A DNA stretch of 64,000 nucleotides from Hymenobacter taeanensis. GTDB taxonomy: Bacteria; Bacteroidota; Bacteroidia; Cytophagales; Hymenobacteraceae. The stretch is from the NCBI RefSeq assembly GCF_013137895.1, contig NZ_CP053538.1:3565001-3629000 (forward strand), written 5' to 3'. Shown in pieces: positions 25,441 to 33,511 of this stretch. Both the position numbers and the translations under genes were made by a program. The number at the start of each line of letters is the position of its first letter. Within the stretch, counting starts at the first letter, position 1. Below the pieces are notes generated by a model. The model was not told the origin of the DNA, did no database searches, and saw only the letters and a program-made list of their open reading frames with translations.

Positions 25441-26856
25441 ATGATGCACCTAACCAGCTCCGACGCGCCTGCCATGACGTGGGAGCGGCTCCTGAGCCGC
25501 CGCCGCTACCCCGACCAACCCCAACTACACGTGGTGACCGACGCGCCGCCCGTGCGCGGGGCCTTCGTGGCCGACTACGACCGGGTGGTGTTCAGCTCTG
25601 CGTTTCGTCGGCTGCAGCGCAAAACGCAAGTGATGCCCCTGCCGGAAACCGATTTCGTGCACACCCGCCTCACGCACTCCCTGGAAACGGCCTGTGTGGG
25701 CCGCTCCCTGGGCCGGCTGGGTGGGCGCTTGCTCCTGGAGGAAACCGATGGCCTAGCCAAGATTTTGCCTCACCTCGACAGCGACTTTGGGGATATTGTG
25801 GCGGCGGCGTGCCTGGCCCATGATATTGGCAACCCGCCCTTTGGCCATAGCGGCGAGGATGCTATTTCGGCGTACTTCCGTAGCTCAGCCGCCGAGCCCT
25901 TTGTGCGGGTGCTCAACGCCGCCCAGCGCGCCGATTTGCAGCAGTTTGAGGGTAACGCCGCCGGCTTCCGGATTCTGACGCACACGTACGCGGCGCACAG
26001 CAGCGGCTCAGCCGGGCTGGGCCTCACGTATGCCACGCTAGGCGCGTTTACCAAGTATCCGCGGCCCTCGGTAGTGGAAGAAGCCAGCCTTACGCGCGGT
26101 ACCAGCGAGAAGAAGTACGGCTACTTTCAGACGGAGGCGGCCCGGTTTCAGGAGGTAGCCCGCGAGCTAGGCCTCTTGCCCAAGCCTCCCGGCACCGACA
26201 TTGGCGGGTTCTTCCATAGGCACCCGCTGGCGTTCCTGGTAGAAGCGGCCGATGATATCTGCTTCCGTATTATAGACTTTGAAGACGGACTGAAACTGGG
26301 CCTGATTCCGTGCCAGGAAGGGCTACAGCTCCTGCGCGACATGCTGGGCGATGCCCCTGGGCGGCGCGGCTCCGTGGAGTGGCGCGACTGGCGCGAGGAG
26401 TTGGGCTACCTGCGGGCCCGCCTCATTAACCGGCTGGTGCAGCAAACCGCCCGCCTCTTCGCCGACCGCTCCGACGACCTGCTCCGGGGCCGCTCCGATG
26501 AGCCCCTGGTGCGCCAGCTCGATTGCTGGGAGCAGCTGCAGCGCGTGCACCAGCTCACCCTCGACCACCTATACCGCAGCCGCCCCGTACTGGAAACCGA
26601 AGCCGCTGGCTTTGAGGTGCTGGCGGGGCTGCTCGATGCCCTGCTGCACGCCACCTTCGACCCTTATAGCGGCCCCCGTTCCCGTAAGCTGTTGCAGTTG
26701 CTGCCCGAGCAGTTTCGGGCGCTAGGCCACCAAGAAAAGGTTTCTGCCTACGAACAGATTATCCTGCTCACCGACTATATCGGGGGCCTTACGGATCAGA
26801 ACGCGCTTAGCCTGTTCCGCAACATTCGGGGTATTGACCTGCCGCAGGGGTACTAG
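25441..26856 (+). CDS. dgt: Deoxyguanosinetriphosphate triphosphohydrolase (dGTPase)
   Basis: About 471 residues from the ATG at 25441; ATGs at 25444 and 25474 (MTWERLLSRRRYP, closest to the usual family start) are alternatives. HD-superfamily metal site: FVHTRLTHSLETACVGRSLG provides the first His, and CLAHDIGNPPFGHSGEDA provides the HD pair. FEGNAAGFRILTH and the LVEAADDICFRIIDFEDG segment are also conserved. The enzyme splits dGTP (or dNTPs) into deoxynucleoside and triphosphate and may limit phage replication or tune dNTP pools. No gene of related function is adjacent. Confidence 0.9.
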   Translation: MMHLTSSDAPAMTWERLLSRRRYPDQPQLHVVTDAPPVRGAFVADYDRVVFSSAFRRLQRKTQVMPLPETDFVHTRLTHSLETACVGRSLGRLGGRLLLEETDGLAKILPHLDSDFGDIVAAACLAHDIGNPPFGHSGEDAISAYFRSSAAEPFVRVLNAAQRADLQQFEGNAAGFRILTHTYAAHSSGSAGLGLTYATLGAFTKYPRPSVVEEASLTRGTSEKKYGYFQTEAARFQEVARELGLLPKPPGTDIGGFFHRHPLAFLVEAADDICFRIIDFEDGLKLGLIPCQEGLQLLRDMLGDAPGRRGSVEWRDWREELGYLRARLINRLVQQTARLFADRSDDLLRGRSDEPLVRQLDCWEQLQRVHQLTLDHLYRSRPVLETEAAGFEVLAGLLDALLHATFDPYSGPRSRKLLQLLPEQFRALGHQEKVSAYEQIILLTDYIGGLTDQNALSLFRNIRGIDLPQGY

Positions 26857-27004
26857 CTCCGGTAGTGAAAGGTGCAAGCTCAGATTTGCTTTCGCGCGGA
26901 GTAAGCCGGTTTTCTGCTGGCTTCCTTGCTTTGGTAAGGTTGTTTGCACCTGAGAAATCTTATTGGCGGCTGGCCCACGTATATGCCACCCAACAAGCTC
27001 CTCT

Positions 27005-27811
27005 ATGAATTTTCTTTTCCTTGCTACTCGATCTATAACCGCGGCATTTGTCGTGTTTAGCGCGTTTACTTCCCCAGCGGCTTCGGCCACTACTGTTGCC
27101 CGCCCGCCTGTTGGGCCCACTGCCACCGCTGCCGTCTTCGACCACAGCAGCTTCGACCGTCTGCTGAAGCAGTATGTCAATGACAAGGGCTTGGTAAACT
27201 ATAAGGCCCTTAAAGCCAAGCCCCAGCAGCTCAACCAGTATCTGCAGCTGCTAAGCAAAAACCCGCCTGCGCCCAGCTGGAGCAAGCAGGAGCAAATGGC
27301 CTACTGGATCAACGCCTACAATGCCTATACCATTCGGCTGATTCTAAATCATTACCCACTAGAGAGTATCAAGGACATTGGATCTAAAATCAAGATTCCT
27401 CTCGTGACTACGCCCTGGGCTATGAAGTTCTTCACTATTGGCGGGCAGAAAATGAGCCTGGATGAAATTGAGCACGGTATCCTGCGCAAGAAGTACAACG
27501 ACCCGCGTATCCACTTTGCCCTAGTGTGCGCCTCCATCTCGTGCCCGCGCCTGCGCACTGAGGCCTACACCGCCGCTCAACTCGACCGGCAGCTCGACGA
27601 CCAGGGGCGCGACTTCCTTAACAACCCCGGCAAAAACAAAGTCGGGAAGAGTGAGGCCCAACTCTCCAAGTACTTCGACTGGTACAAGAGCGACTGGACC
27701 GAGAACGGGCAGTCGGTGGCCAGTTGGGTAAACAAGTATTCCACCATCAAAATGAGCTCCGACGCCAAAGTCTCTTACCTTGACTACAACTGGCAGCTCA
27801 ATGAGCAATAA
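27005..27811 (+). CDS. DUF547 domain-containing secreted protein
   Basis: 268 residues from the ATG at 27005; the in-frame ATG at 26963 adds 14 residues before the signal peptide. MNFLFLATRSITAAFVVFSA leads into a secreted protein. The DUF547 core has YWINAYNAYTIRLILNHYPLESI, EIEHGILRKKYNDPRIHFALVCASISCPRLR and YLDYNWQLNEQ at the end. The family has been proposed to contain a cysteine-peptidase-like Cys (SISCP here), but its function is not established. It converges on the ars operon. Confidence 0.85.
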   Translation: MNFLFLATRSITAAFVVFSAFTSPAASATTVARPPVGPTATAAVFDHSSFDRLLKQYVNDKGLVNYKALKAKPQQLNQYLQLLSKNPPAPSWSKQEQMAYWINAYNAYTIRLILNHYPLESIKDIGSKIKIPLVTTPWAMKFFTIGGQKMSLDEIEHGILRKKYNDPRIHFALVCASISCPRLRTEAYTAAQLDRQLDDQGRDFLNNPGKNKVGKSEAQLSKYFDWYKSDWTENGQSVASWVNKYSTIKMSSDAKVSYLDYNWQLNEQ

Positions 27812-27870
27812 TTCTTCAGCGTAATCAGAAGAACAGGTAAGCGCCGAAACCTAGGGCTTACGCATCGCAC

Positions 27871-27889
27871 CGCGAAACGGCTTTTCGCG
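27871..27889. terminator. Small hairpin between DUF547 and arsC
   Basis: CGCGAAA (27871-27877) and TTTCGCG (27883-27889) pair around a 5-nt loop in a 152-bp spacer between convergent genes. It is short and lacks a strong U-tract; offered as a weak terminator candidate. Confidence 0.35.
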
Positions 27890-27963
27890 CTACGGGCTAG
27901 AGCCTACTGTCTACAGGTTTCAGGTGGTATCTTTTGCTGCTTTAGTGGTAGCCTTAGCTTCAC

Positions 27964-28389
27964 TTACTGAAACTCATGTTGGGCAAAGTCCTGAGCGTAA
28001 GCTTTGATGGCATCACGTACCCTGCGGAACTGGCCCAGGATGTCCTCTTCCGTGCCGGTAGCCTTGGCCGGGTCAGGGAAGTTATGGTGCAGTTGTATGG
28101 CAGAGGCCGGAAAAACGGGGCATGCTTCGCGGGCATTATCACAAACGGTAATAACGTAATCAAACGCCACACGTGAGTACTCCTCTACGTGGTTGCTGGT
28201 GTGGTGCGAAATGTCGACCCCATCTTCCTGCATTACTTGAATAGCTTTGGGATTAACCCCGTGTGTTTCTACGCCAGCGCTATACACTGTGGCGTTGCCT
28301 TTGAGAGCTTGTTGCAGGTAGCCGTGCAGAAGTTGGCTACGGCAGGAGTTGCCGGTACATAGCACCAGAATGTTCTTGCTAACGGCCAT
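27964..28389 (-). CDS. arsC: Arsenate reductase, thioredoxin-coupled (LMW phosphatase-like) type
   Basis: 141 residues. The P-loop CTGNSCRS (11-18) with Cys11 as nucleophile, and CDNAREACPVFP near 83-94 with the cysteine of the redox relay, define the low-molecular-weight phosphatase type ArsC. FPDPAKATGTEEDI provides the general acid Asp. It reduces arsenate to arsenite. It is the last gene of a four-gene reverse-strand cluster arsR-arsI-arsN1-arsC. No Acr3 or ArsB exporter follows, so arsenite removal would need a pump elsewhere. Confidence 0.92.
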   Translation of the reverse strand: MAVSKNILVLCTGNSCRSQLLHGYLQQALKGNATVYSAGVETHGVNPKAIQVMQEDGVDISHHTSNHVEEYSRVAFDYVITVCDNAREACPVFPASAIQLHHNFPDPAKATGTEEDILGQFRRVRDAIKAYAQDFAQHEFQ

Positions 28390-28462
28390 ACATGGAAGAA
28401 TGTAGTAGTAGGAGTGGCGAGAGGCGCGCCTAGCCCTGAGATAGTGAAATGGGCGTACTGGC

Positions 28463-29005
28463 CTAGCGAGTTGTATACTGCACTGTAGTAGGGGCGGCTG
28501 CCGGCGGGGCTTCAGAAATTCCCACTACGCTGCTGCGGCGCTCAAGGAGTACCGTGTCGCGCCACACGCCGTAATGCTGGCCAATTTTCTCGCGGCGGCC
28601 CACCTCTCGGAAACCAGCGGCGGCGTGAATAGTCAGGCTAGGCCTATTTTCGGGGAATATCCCGGCCTGCAAAGTCCAGATGCCATTTGCCTCAGAAGAG
28701 GCCACGAGGGCGGCCAGTAATTGCCGCCCAACGCCCCGGCCGCGAGCGGCTCTGGCTACATACACACTTACTTCAGCTACCCCACCATACACGCACCTAC
28801 CCGAAACCGGCGACAGGGCGGCCCAGCCCACAATTTCCTGCTCTGGGCTAATAGCAATGAGCCGGCTATGTACTAAATGGCCCCGGTCCCATTCTTCCCA
28901 CTCGGGAGCGGCGGTGTTAAAGGTGGCATTACGGGTGGCCATACCCTCTTCGTAAATAGCCCGAACGCTAGGCCAGTGGTCGGCGGTTAATGGTAACAGG
29001 TGCAT
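28463..29005 (-). CDS. GNAT acetyltransferase, probable arsinothricin N-acetyltransferase ArsN1
   Basis: 180 residues from the ATG at 29005 (MHLLPLTADHW); the longer in-frame start has 65 implausible residues. GNAT motif A is RGRGVGRQLL near 95. The whole pattern of IYEEGMATRNATF, VGWAALSPVSGRCVYGGVAEVSVYV, GIWTLQAGIFPENR and HYGVWRDTVLLERRS is that of the phosphinothricin/arsinothricin acetyltransferase group. These enzymes acetylate the amino group of glutamate-mimic antibiotics. The position between arsI and arsC makes arsinothricin the likeliest substrate; phosphinothricin or methionine sulfoximine are alternatives. Confidence 0.8.
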   Translation of the reverse strand: MHLLPLTADHWPSVRAIYEEGMATRNATFNTAAPEWEEWDRGHLVHSRLIAISPEQEIVGWAALSPVSGRCVYGGVAEVSVYVARAARGRGVGRQLLAALVASSEANGIWTLQAGIFPENRPSLTIHAAAGFREVGRREKIGQHYGVWRDTVLLERRSSVVGISEAPPAAAPTTVQYTTR

Positions 29006-29061
29006 GGTACAGGCTCTGAGAGGTAGAAAGCAAACAGATGCGATATGATAGAACAGCGCCG

Positions 29062-29637
29062 CTAGCAGCACCCGCCGCCTGGCGTGCAAGCCACCGGAGT
29101 GGGGGTAGGGGAAGTTTCTAGCAGCGTGAAAGCCATGGGGGCGGTAGTGAGAACTTCGGCAGTTGCTGGTGCCACGTTGGCCGCGGGAGCAATGCAGCAC
29201 TGGCTATTGCCACTAGCCTGATCATACTCCTGTTGATAGCGTGGGTCGTTAAACTCCGCGTCTTCGTGGAAATAATACACTTCCCACTCTACTCCATCGG
29301 GGTCATTCACCCAAAACTTATCCTGCTTGGCATAGCAGCAGCTGGTACCCATTTCCTCGCGGGCCACTAGGCCACTCTTGCGGGCCAGCTCCAGGCGCTG
29401 CTCCATTTCGGCTACCGTTTCTACCTGAAAACCTAAGTGACCAAAGTTGCTGGCTACGCGCTCTGGGTTCTCAACAAAGGAGATGATGAGCGACGGATTA
29501 TCGAGCACGTATTTGGCGTAGCCGCGCCGCACTTTCACGGCGGGCTGGCCGAAGAACGCCGTGTAGAAATTAACTGTGGCAGTTAAATCAGACACGTACA
29601 GGGAAACGTGCATCCGGGGAAAAACGGGAGTTTTCAT
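29062..29637 (-). CDS. arsI: ArsI/CadI family dioxygenase (C-As bond lyase), Cys-rich tail
   Basis: 191 residues from the ATG at 29637 (MKTPVFPRMHVSLYV). Vicinal-oxygen-chelate fold with probable Fe ligands His10, His67 and Glu119, and the vicinal pair Cys100-Cys101 in TSCCYAKQDKFWVNDPDG that binds trivalent organoarsenicals in ArsI. The family cleaves the C-As bond of methylarsenite and aromatic arsenicals. The C-terminal 45 residues are an extension with CC at 147-148 and a terminal GGGCC, which may trap arsenic. It lies 32 bp downstream of arsR, so the two are cotranscribed. CadI annotation (cadmium-induced) is the sister call. Confidence 0.88.
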   Translation of the reverse strand: MKTPVFPRMHVSLYVSDLTATVNFYTAFFGQPAVKVRRGYAKYVLDNPSLIISFVENPERVASNFGHLGFQVETVAEMEQRLELARKSGLVAREEMGTSCCYAKQDKFWVNDPDGVEWEVYYFHEDAEFNDPRYQQEYDQASGNSQCCIAPAANVAPATAEVLTTAPMAFTLLETSPTPTPVACTPGGGCC

Positions 29638-29669
29638 TGGGTAAGTGGGGTAAGAGTGATACCAAGTAG

Positions 29670-30017
29670 TTAGCAGCAAGCATCGGAAGGGCTGCACGCC
29701 GGCGTGGCAGAAGCCTCCAAAAAGAAGGCCGTGAACTGCTGGTGCACCCGCCGCAGTAGTTCAGTATTGAGGCAATAGCAAACGGTAAGCCCGTCAATCT
29801 CACCCCGAATCAGATCCAGCGCTTTCAGCTCTTGCAGATGCTGCGAAACAGTAGTGCGGGAAAGGGGAAGCTCAGCGGCTATGTCGCCGGAAATGCAGGT
29901 GGTTTTGGAGGCTAGTAACTGAATGATGGCCACCCGGGCGGGGTGTGCCAGCGCTTTCGCCACGCGGGCCAGTTGCTGCTGCTCTTCCGTAAAGGCACTG
30001 GTTTTGGCGTAGGTCAT
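29670..30017 (-). CDS. arsR: ArsR/SmtB family arsenic-responsive repressor
   Basis: 115 residues. The winged helix has [23 protein letters not shown] at about 42-64. The classical CxC pair of enterobacterial ArsR in the alpha3 helix is absent; candidate As(III) ligands are Cys41, the CYC at 80-82 and the C-terminal Cys108, Cys114 and Cys115. This is in line with ArsR proteins whose sites have arisen in different places. It is the first gene of the reverse-strand ars cluster and is preceded by a clear palindrome (30057-30080). Confidence 0.9.
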   Translation of the reverse strand: MTYAKTSAFTEEQQQLARVAKALAHPARVAIIQLLASKTTCISGDIAAELPLSRTTVSQHLQELKALDLIRGEIDGLTVCYCLNTELLRRVHQQFTAFFLEASATPACSPSDACC

Positions 30018-30033
30018 GAGGTAGGTTATGAAG

Positions 30034-30080
30034 TATGTCGCAATTATACGTCATAACTATGTAGTATGTATACGACATAG
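30034..30080 (-). promoter_or_regulatory. Probable ArsR operator region
   Basis: Bases 30057-30080 form a 24-bp palindrome: CTATGT and ACATAG flank an inner AGTATGTATACG, with 10 of 12 base pairs matching. A further half-site TATGTCG at 30034-30040 is the exact reverse complement of CGACATA at 30073-30079. The set lies 17-63 bp upstream of the arsR ATG, where an autorepressor would bind. Confidence 0.65.
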
Positions 30081-30418
30081 TAAAATAATTTTTCTAAGTA
30101 GAATAGCTGAGTGTATAGATTTATTCCGTTATAATCCAGGTTATCAGGTATATATGCTTTATAAGCAGAGGGGGTTAAACTTACTATAGAAGTAAGGAGC
30201 CACCTGAAAAACGAGAGGCATCTGCTTAGTTCTAAACAAATAACTAGTTAAGCTCTGAGCTACATGCTGGGTGTTCCAGCGTGCCAGGTGCCGCCCGATA
30301 GATATGGCGTAACTAGGTGTTTTATGCCTGATACCGTAGCTTGCGGCCACCTTGAGGGGTTCCCCTTCGCTATCAGCCGTACTTTGTGGCTGGATATTGT
30401 CAGCACTTCCTGCTTTTT
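30081..30418. other. Intergenic region between ars operon and GH2 gene
   Basis: 338 bp, AT-rich on its left side. A TACTTTG box at 30380-30386, 32 bp before the GH2 ATG, resembles a -7 element. The arabinose-locus operator (ACACAAWCGWTTGTGT) is not present. No gene, hairpin or RNA recognised. Confidence 0.4.
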
Positions 30419-32902
30419 ATGAAACCAATCTGCTTCTGGTTAGCCAGCGCCCGAGCTATGCTGTTTGGCGCCCTGCTCATGCTGCTAACTACTCAATTAG
30501 CCTCGGCGCAGGCCCGCCAGGAATACGTACTGGATACCAACTGGAAGTTCACGAAAGGTGATGTGCCCGATGCCGCCCGCCCGAACTTCAATGATAAAAG
30601 CTGGCAAACCGTAACGCTGCCCCACGACTGGGCTATTTACGGCCCGTTTGATGGCAACAATGACCTGCAAGCCGTAAAAATTGAGCAGAACAACGAGCAG
30701 AAAGCTACTTTGAAAGCCGGCCGAACGGGAGGCTTACCCTTCATCGGGACGGGCTGGTACCGGCGGCCGCTGGCGGTGCCAGGGTTTGGCGCCGGGAAGC
30801 GCGCCGTGCTGCTTTTTGATGGGGCCATGAGCAATGCCCACGTGTTTGTGAACGGCCGAGAGGTGGGCTCCTGGCCCTACGGCTACAACTCCTTTTTCTT
30901 CGATATCACCTCTTTCCTCGAACCGGGCAGCAACAATACCCTGGCCGTGCGCCTGCAAAACCAGCCGGAGGCCTCGCGCTGGTACCCCGGCGCCGGGCTC
31001 TACCGCAACGTGCACCTGATTGTGACCAACGACGTACACATTCCGGTGTGGGGTACCTACCTTACTACCCCTGAAATAACGGCCGACTACGCCAAGGTAA
31101 AACTTAGAACCAAAGTAGAAGCTCCCACCCGCACAGGCTCTGCAAACCTGCGCCTGCAAACAGAGATTAGGGATGCTGCCGGGCAGGTAGTAGCCACGGC
31201 AAGCACTCCGCTGCTGGCCACCGATGGGCAGGAGTTTGAGCAAAACCTGGTGGTAAAATCGCCCAAACTATGGTCGCCGGAAACGCCGGCCCTATACACG
31301 GCCCACTCCAGGCTGTTTGCCGGCGAAGAGCTGCGCGATGAGTATACTACCCGCTTCGGTATCCGCTCATTTCGGTTCGAGCCCACCAAAGGGTTCTCGC
31401 TGAATGGGCAGCCTCGGCAGTTTAAGGGCGTGTGCAACCACCACGATTTGGGCCCCCTGGGTGCTGCCATAAACGTGGCTGCGCTGCGCCGGCAGCTTAC
31501 GCTGCTCAAGGAAATGGGCTGCGATGCCATCAGAACCTCCCACAATATGCCCGCGCCTGAGTTGGTGAGCCTCTGCGATGAAATGGGCTTTATGCTGATG
31601 GTAGAATCATTTGACGAGTGGAAGACGCCTAAGGTGAAAAATGGCTATAGCCAATACTTTGATCAGTGGGCCGAGAAAGACCTAGTGAATATGGTGCACC
31701 GCGACCGGAACCACCCGTCGGTTATTATGTGGAGTATTGGCAATGAGGTGCCCGACCAGAGTATGCCTGGCGGTAACAAGCTGGCCAAGCAGCTCCAGGA
31801 TATTGTGCACCGCGAAGATCCCACCCGGCCCGTAACTGCCGGCATGGACCGCATCGACGATGCTATCAAGAACAACTTTGCCTCCGTGCTCGATATTCCG
31901 GGCTTCAACTATAAGCCTCACCGCTACGAAGAGGCCTACAGCAAATTGCCCCAGGGCTTCCTGCTGGGCTCCGAAACGGCCTCTACCGTTAGCTCCCGCG
32001 GGGTATATAAGTTTCCGGTAGTAAAAGCCAAGGATAAGAAGTACCCCGATAATCAGTCGTCGTCCTATGACCTGGAAGTCTGCAACTGGTCGCAGACCCC
32101 CGATGAGGAATTTGTGAAGCAAGATGACCTGCCCTACATGTTGGGCGAGTTTGTCTGGACTGGCTTTGACTACCTGGGGGAGCCCACGCCTTACGATGAG
32201 AGCTGGCCTTCCCACAGCTCCTACTTTGGTATTCTGGACTTGGCCGGCATGCCCAAAGACCGGTTTTACCTGTACCGTGCCCGCTGGAACAGCGTGTCTC
32301 CCACGCTGCACCTGCTGCCCCACTGGACCTGGCCCGGCCGTGAAGGCCAAATTACCCCCGTATACTGCTACACCAGCTACCCCTCAGCCGAGTTGTTTGT
32401 GAATGGCAAAAGCCAGGGCCGCCAAACAAAATCAACCACGGGTACCCCGCAGGAGCGCTACCGCCTAATGTGGAATGATGTGAAGTATGAGCCTGGCACC
32501 ATCAAGGTAGTGGCCTACGATGCCCAGGGTAAAGCTGTAGGGGAGGAGGAAGTAAAGACAGCAGGTAAGCCCCACCATATTAAGCTGGTTGCCGACCGCA
32601 CCACCCTCACCGCCAACGGCCAGGACCTGGCCTACGTGACGGCCCGCGTAGAAGATGCTCAGGGCAACCTCTGCCCTGAGGCAACCAATGAACTGCAGTT
32701 TGCCGTGAGCGGCGCGGGCCGTTTCCGGGCGGCCGCCAACGGCAATGCCGCTAGCCTGGAGCTGTTTCACGTACCCCGCATGAAAGCCTTTCAGGGGCAA
32801 GTGGTGGCAATTGTGCAGACAACTGACAAAGCCGGCCCTGCCCAGCTGAAGGTAACGGGCAAGGGCCTGAAAAGCGCCGTGGTAAGTTTAACTACTAAGT
32901 AA
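30419..32902 (+). CDS. Glycoside hydrolase family 2 enzyme (beta-galactosidase-like, DUF4982)
   Basis: 827 residues from the ATG at 30419. Signal peptide to about residue 32 (LLTTQLASAQA). Jelly-roll sugar-binding domain from about 40 (WKFTKGDVPDA ... LPHDWAIYGPFDG), immunoglobulin-like domain, then a TIM barrel with the acid/base Glu443 in WSIGNEVPD and nucleophile Glu577 in LGEFVWTGFDYLGEPTPYD. The C-terminus has a DUF4982 and an additional Ig-like domain. Likely secreted to the periplasm. In this position, next to an arabinan locus, it may strip galactose from arabinogalactan side chains; beta-glucuronidase or other GH2 activities are possible. It has no copy of the locus operator. Confidence 0.88.
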   Translation: MKPICFWLASARAMLFGALLMLLTTQLASAQARQEYVLDTNWKFTKGDVPDAARPNFNDKSWQTVTLPHDWAIYGPFDGNNDLQAVKIEQNNEQKATLKAGRTGGLPFIGTGWYRRPLAVPGFGAGKRAVLLFDGAMSNAHVFVNGREVGSWPYGYNSFFFDITSFLEPGSNNTLAVRLQNQPEASRWYPGAGLYRNVHLIVTNDVHIPVWGTYLTTPEITADYAKVKLRTKVEAPTRTGSANLRLQTEIRDAAGQVVATASTPLLATDGQEFEQNLVVKSPKLWSPETPALYTAHSRLFAGEELRDEYTTRFGIRSFRFEPTKGFSLNGQPRQFKGVCNHHDLGPLGAAINVAALRRQLTLLKEMGCDAIRTSHNMPAPELVSLCDEMGFMLMVESFDEWKTPKVKNGYSQYFDQWAEKDLVNMVHRDRNHPSVIMWSIGNEVPDQSMPGGNKLAKQLQDIVHREDPTRPVTAGMDRIDDAIKNNFASVLDIPGFNYKPHRYEEAYSKLPQGFLLGSETASTVSSRGVYKFPVVKAKDKKYPDNQSSSYDLEVCNWSQTPDEEFVKQDDLPYMLGEFVWTGFDYLGEPTPYDESWPSHSSYFGILDLAGMPKDRFYLYRARWNSVSPTLHLLPHWTWPGREGQITPVYCYTSYPSAELFVNGKSQGRQTKSTTGTPQERYRLMWNDVKYEPGTIKVVAYDAQGKAVGEEEVKTAGKPHHIKLVADRTTLTANGQDLAYVTARVEDAQGNLCPEATNELQFAVSGAGRFRAAANGNAASLELFHVPRMKAFQGQVVAIVQTTDKAGPAQLKVTGKGLKSAVVSLTTK

Positions 32903-32943
32903 CCACTATGCCCACAGCCTCTAGGCCACTTTGCATAATGTAG

Positions 32944-33037
32944 CCTAGAGCACCGCGCTTACCTCATAATACCAATCCAGGCCATTGCAGCCTGTAAGGC
33001 CTGGATTGGTATCATGAGGTAAGCGCAGTGCTCTAGG
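32944..33037. repeat. Long near-perfect inverted repeat after the GH2 gene
   Basis: Arms 32944-32983 and 32998-33037 (40 bp each) pair in 38 of 40 positions around a 14-nt loop. The outer ends are CCTAGAGCAC and GTGCTCTAGG. It lies 42 bp after the GH2 stop. It could be a terminator, but the arm length resembles the 92-bp palindrome at 1600. Confidence 0.65.
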
Positions 33038-33436
33038 CCTTGCTCTTGCCGTATAGTAGAAGCCACGCTGCCAGCTCACTTTCGTGACTGGCAATGGGTT
33101 GCCGGCGTAGCTTTTCCGGGTAGTGGGGTAGTGCACAGTAGGTATAGCCAGGGCTGGGGAGCATAAACCACTGGGTTGTAAGTAGTGCTATAGACCTGTT
33201 CTTAACCAGGCGAAAGATGACAGGGAGACTTTTTTCCGGGCAGTAGCAGAAATAAAGAAATAGCTGGACAGTAGGACAGTCTGTAATAATTTGTTGGTTA
33301 TTTGTTACGTTTTTACTAACCTTACTCAACCAACACCATGGCTTAAGCACGCGTGAGGTAAGAAATACGCCTCAAACATGGTGTAGGCGGCTTTTTACGC
33401 CGGAATTTCTAACAACAGTTTTTTTTTTGCCCCATC
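33038..33436. other. Spacer upstream of the susC operators
   Basis: About 400 bp with no convincing gene; open frames here are short and lack known motifs. A T-run (33419-33428) precedes the tandem operators. Confidence 0.4.
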
Positions 33437-33480
33437 ACACAATCGTTTGTGCAGTCTCTTTATCACACAATCGTTTGTGT
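33437..33480 (+). promoter_or_regulatory. Tandem arabinose-locus operators upstream of susC
   Basis: Two copies of the palindrome ACACAATCGTTTGTGT lie at 33437-33452 (last base C instead of T) and 33465-33480, with centres 28 bp apart, close to three helical turns. The second ends 31 bp before the susC ATG. The same 16-mer occurs at 41323 and 50866 and a half-site at 45334, all in front of arabinose genes. The central CG is typical of LacI-family operators, and of AraR in Firmicutes. Confidence 0.8.
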
Positions 33481-33511
33481 TAATTCACCTCAATTCCCAC
33501 AATTTTTTCTC

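Noticed and set aside
33033..33350. Reverse-strand open frame of 105 codons before susC
   Set aside because: No domain, atypical composition, and it lies partly across a long inverted repeat; most likely chance.
33449..33511. Upstream TTG start for SusC
   Set aside because: It lies inside the first operator copy; the ATG at 33512 starts a normal signal sequence.
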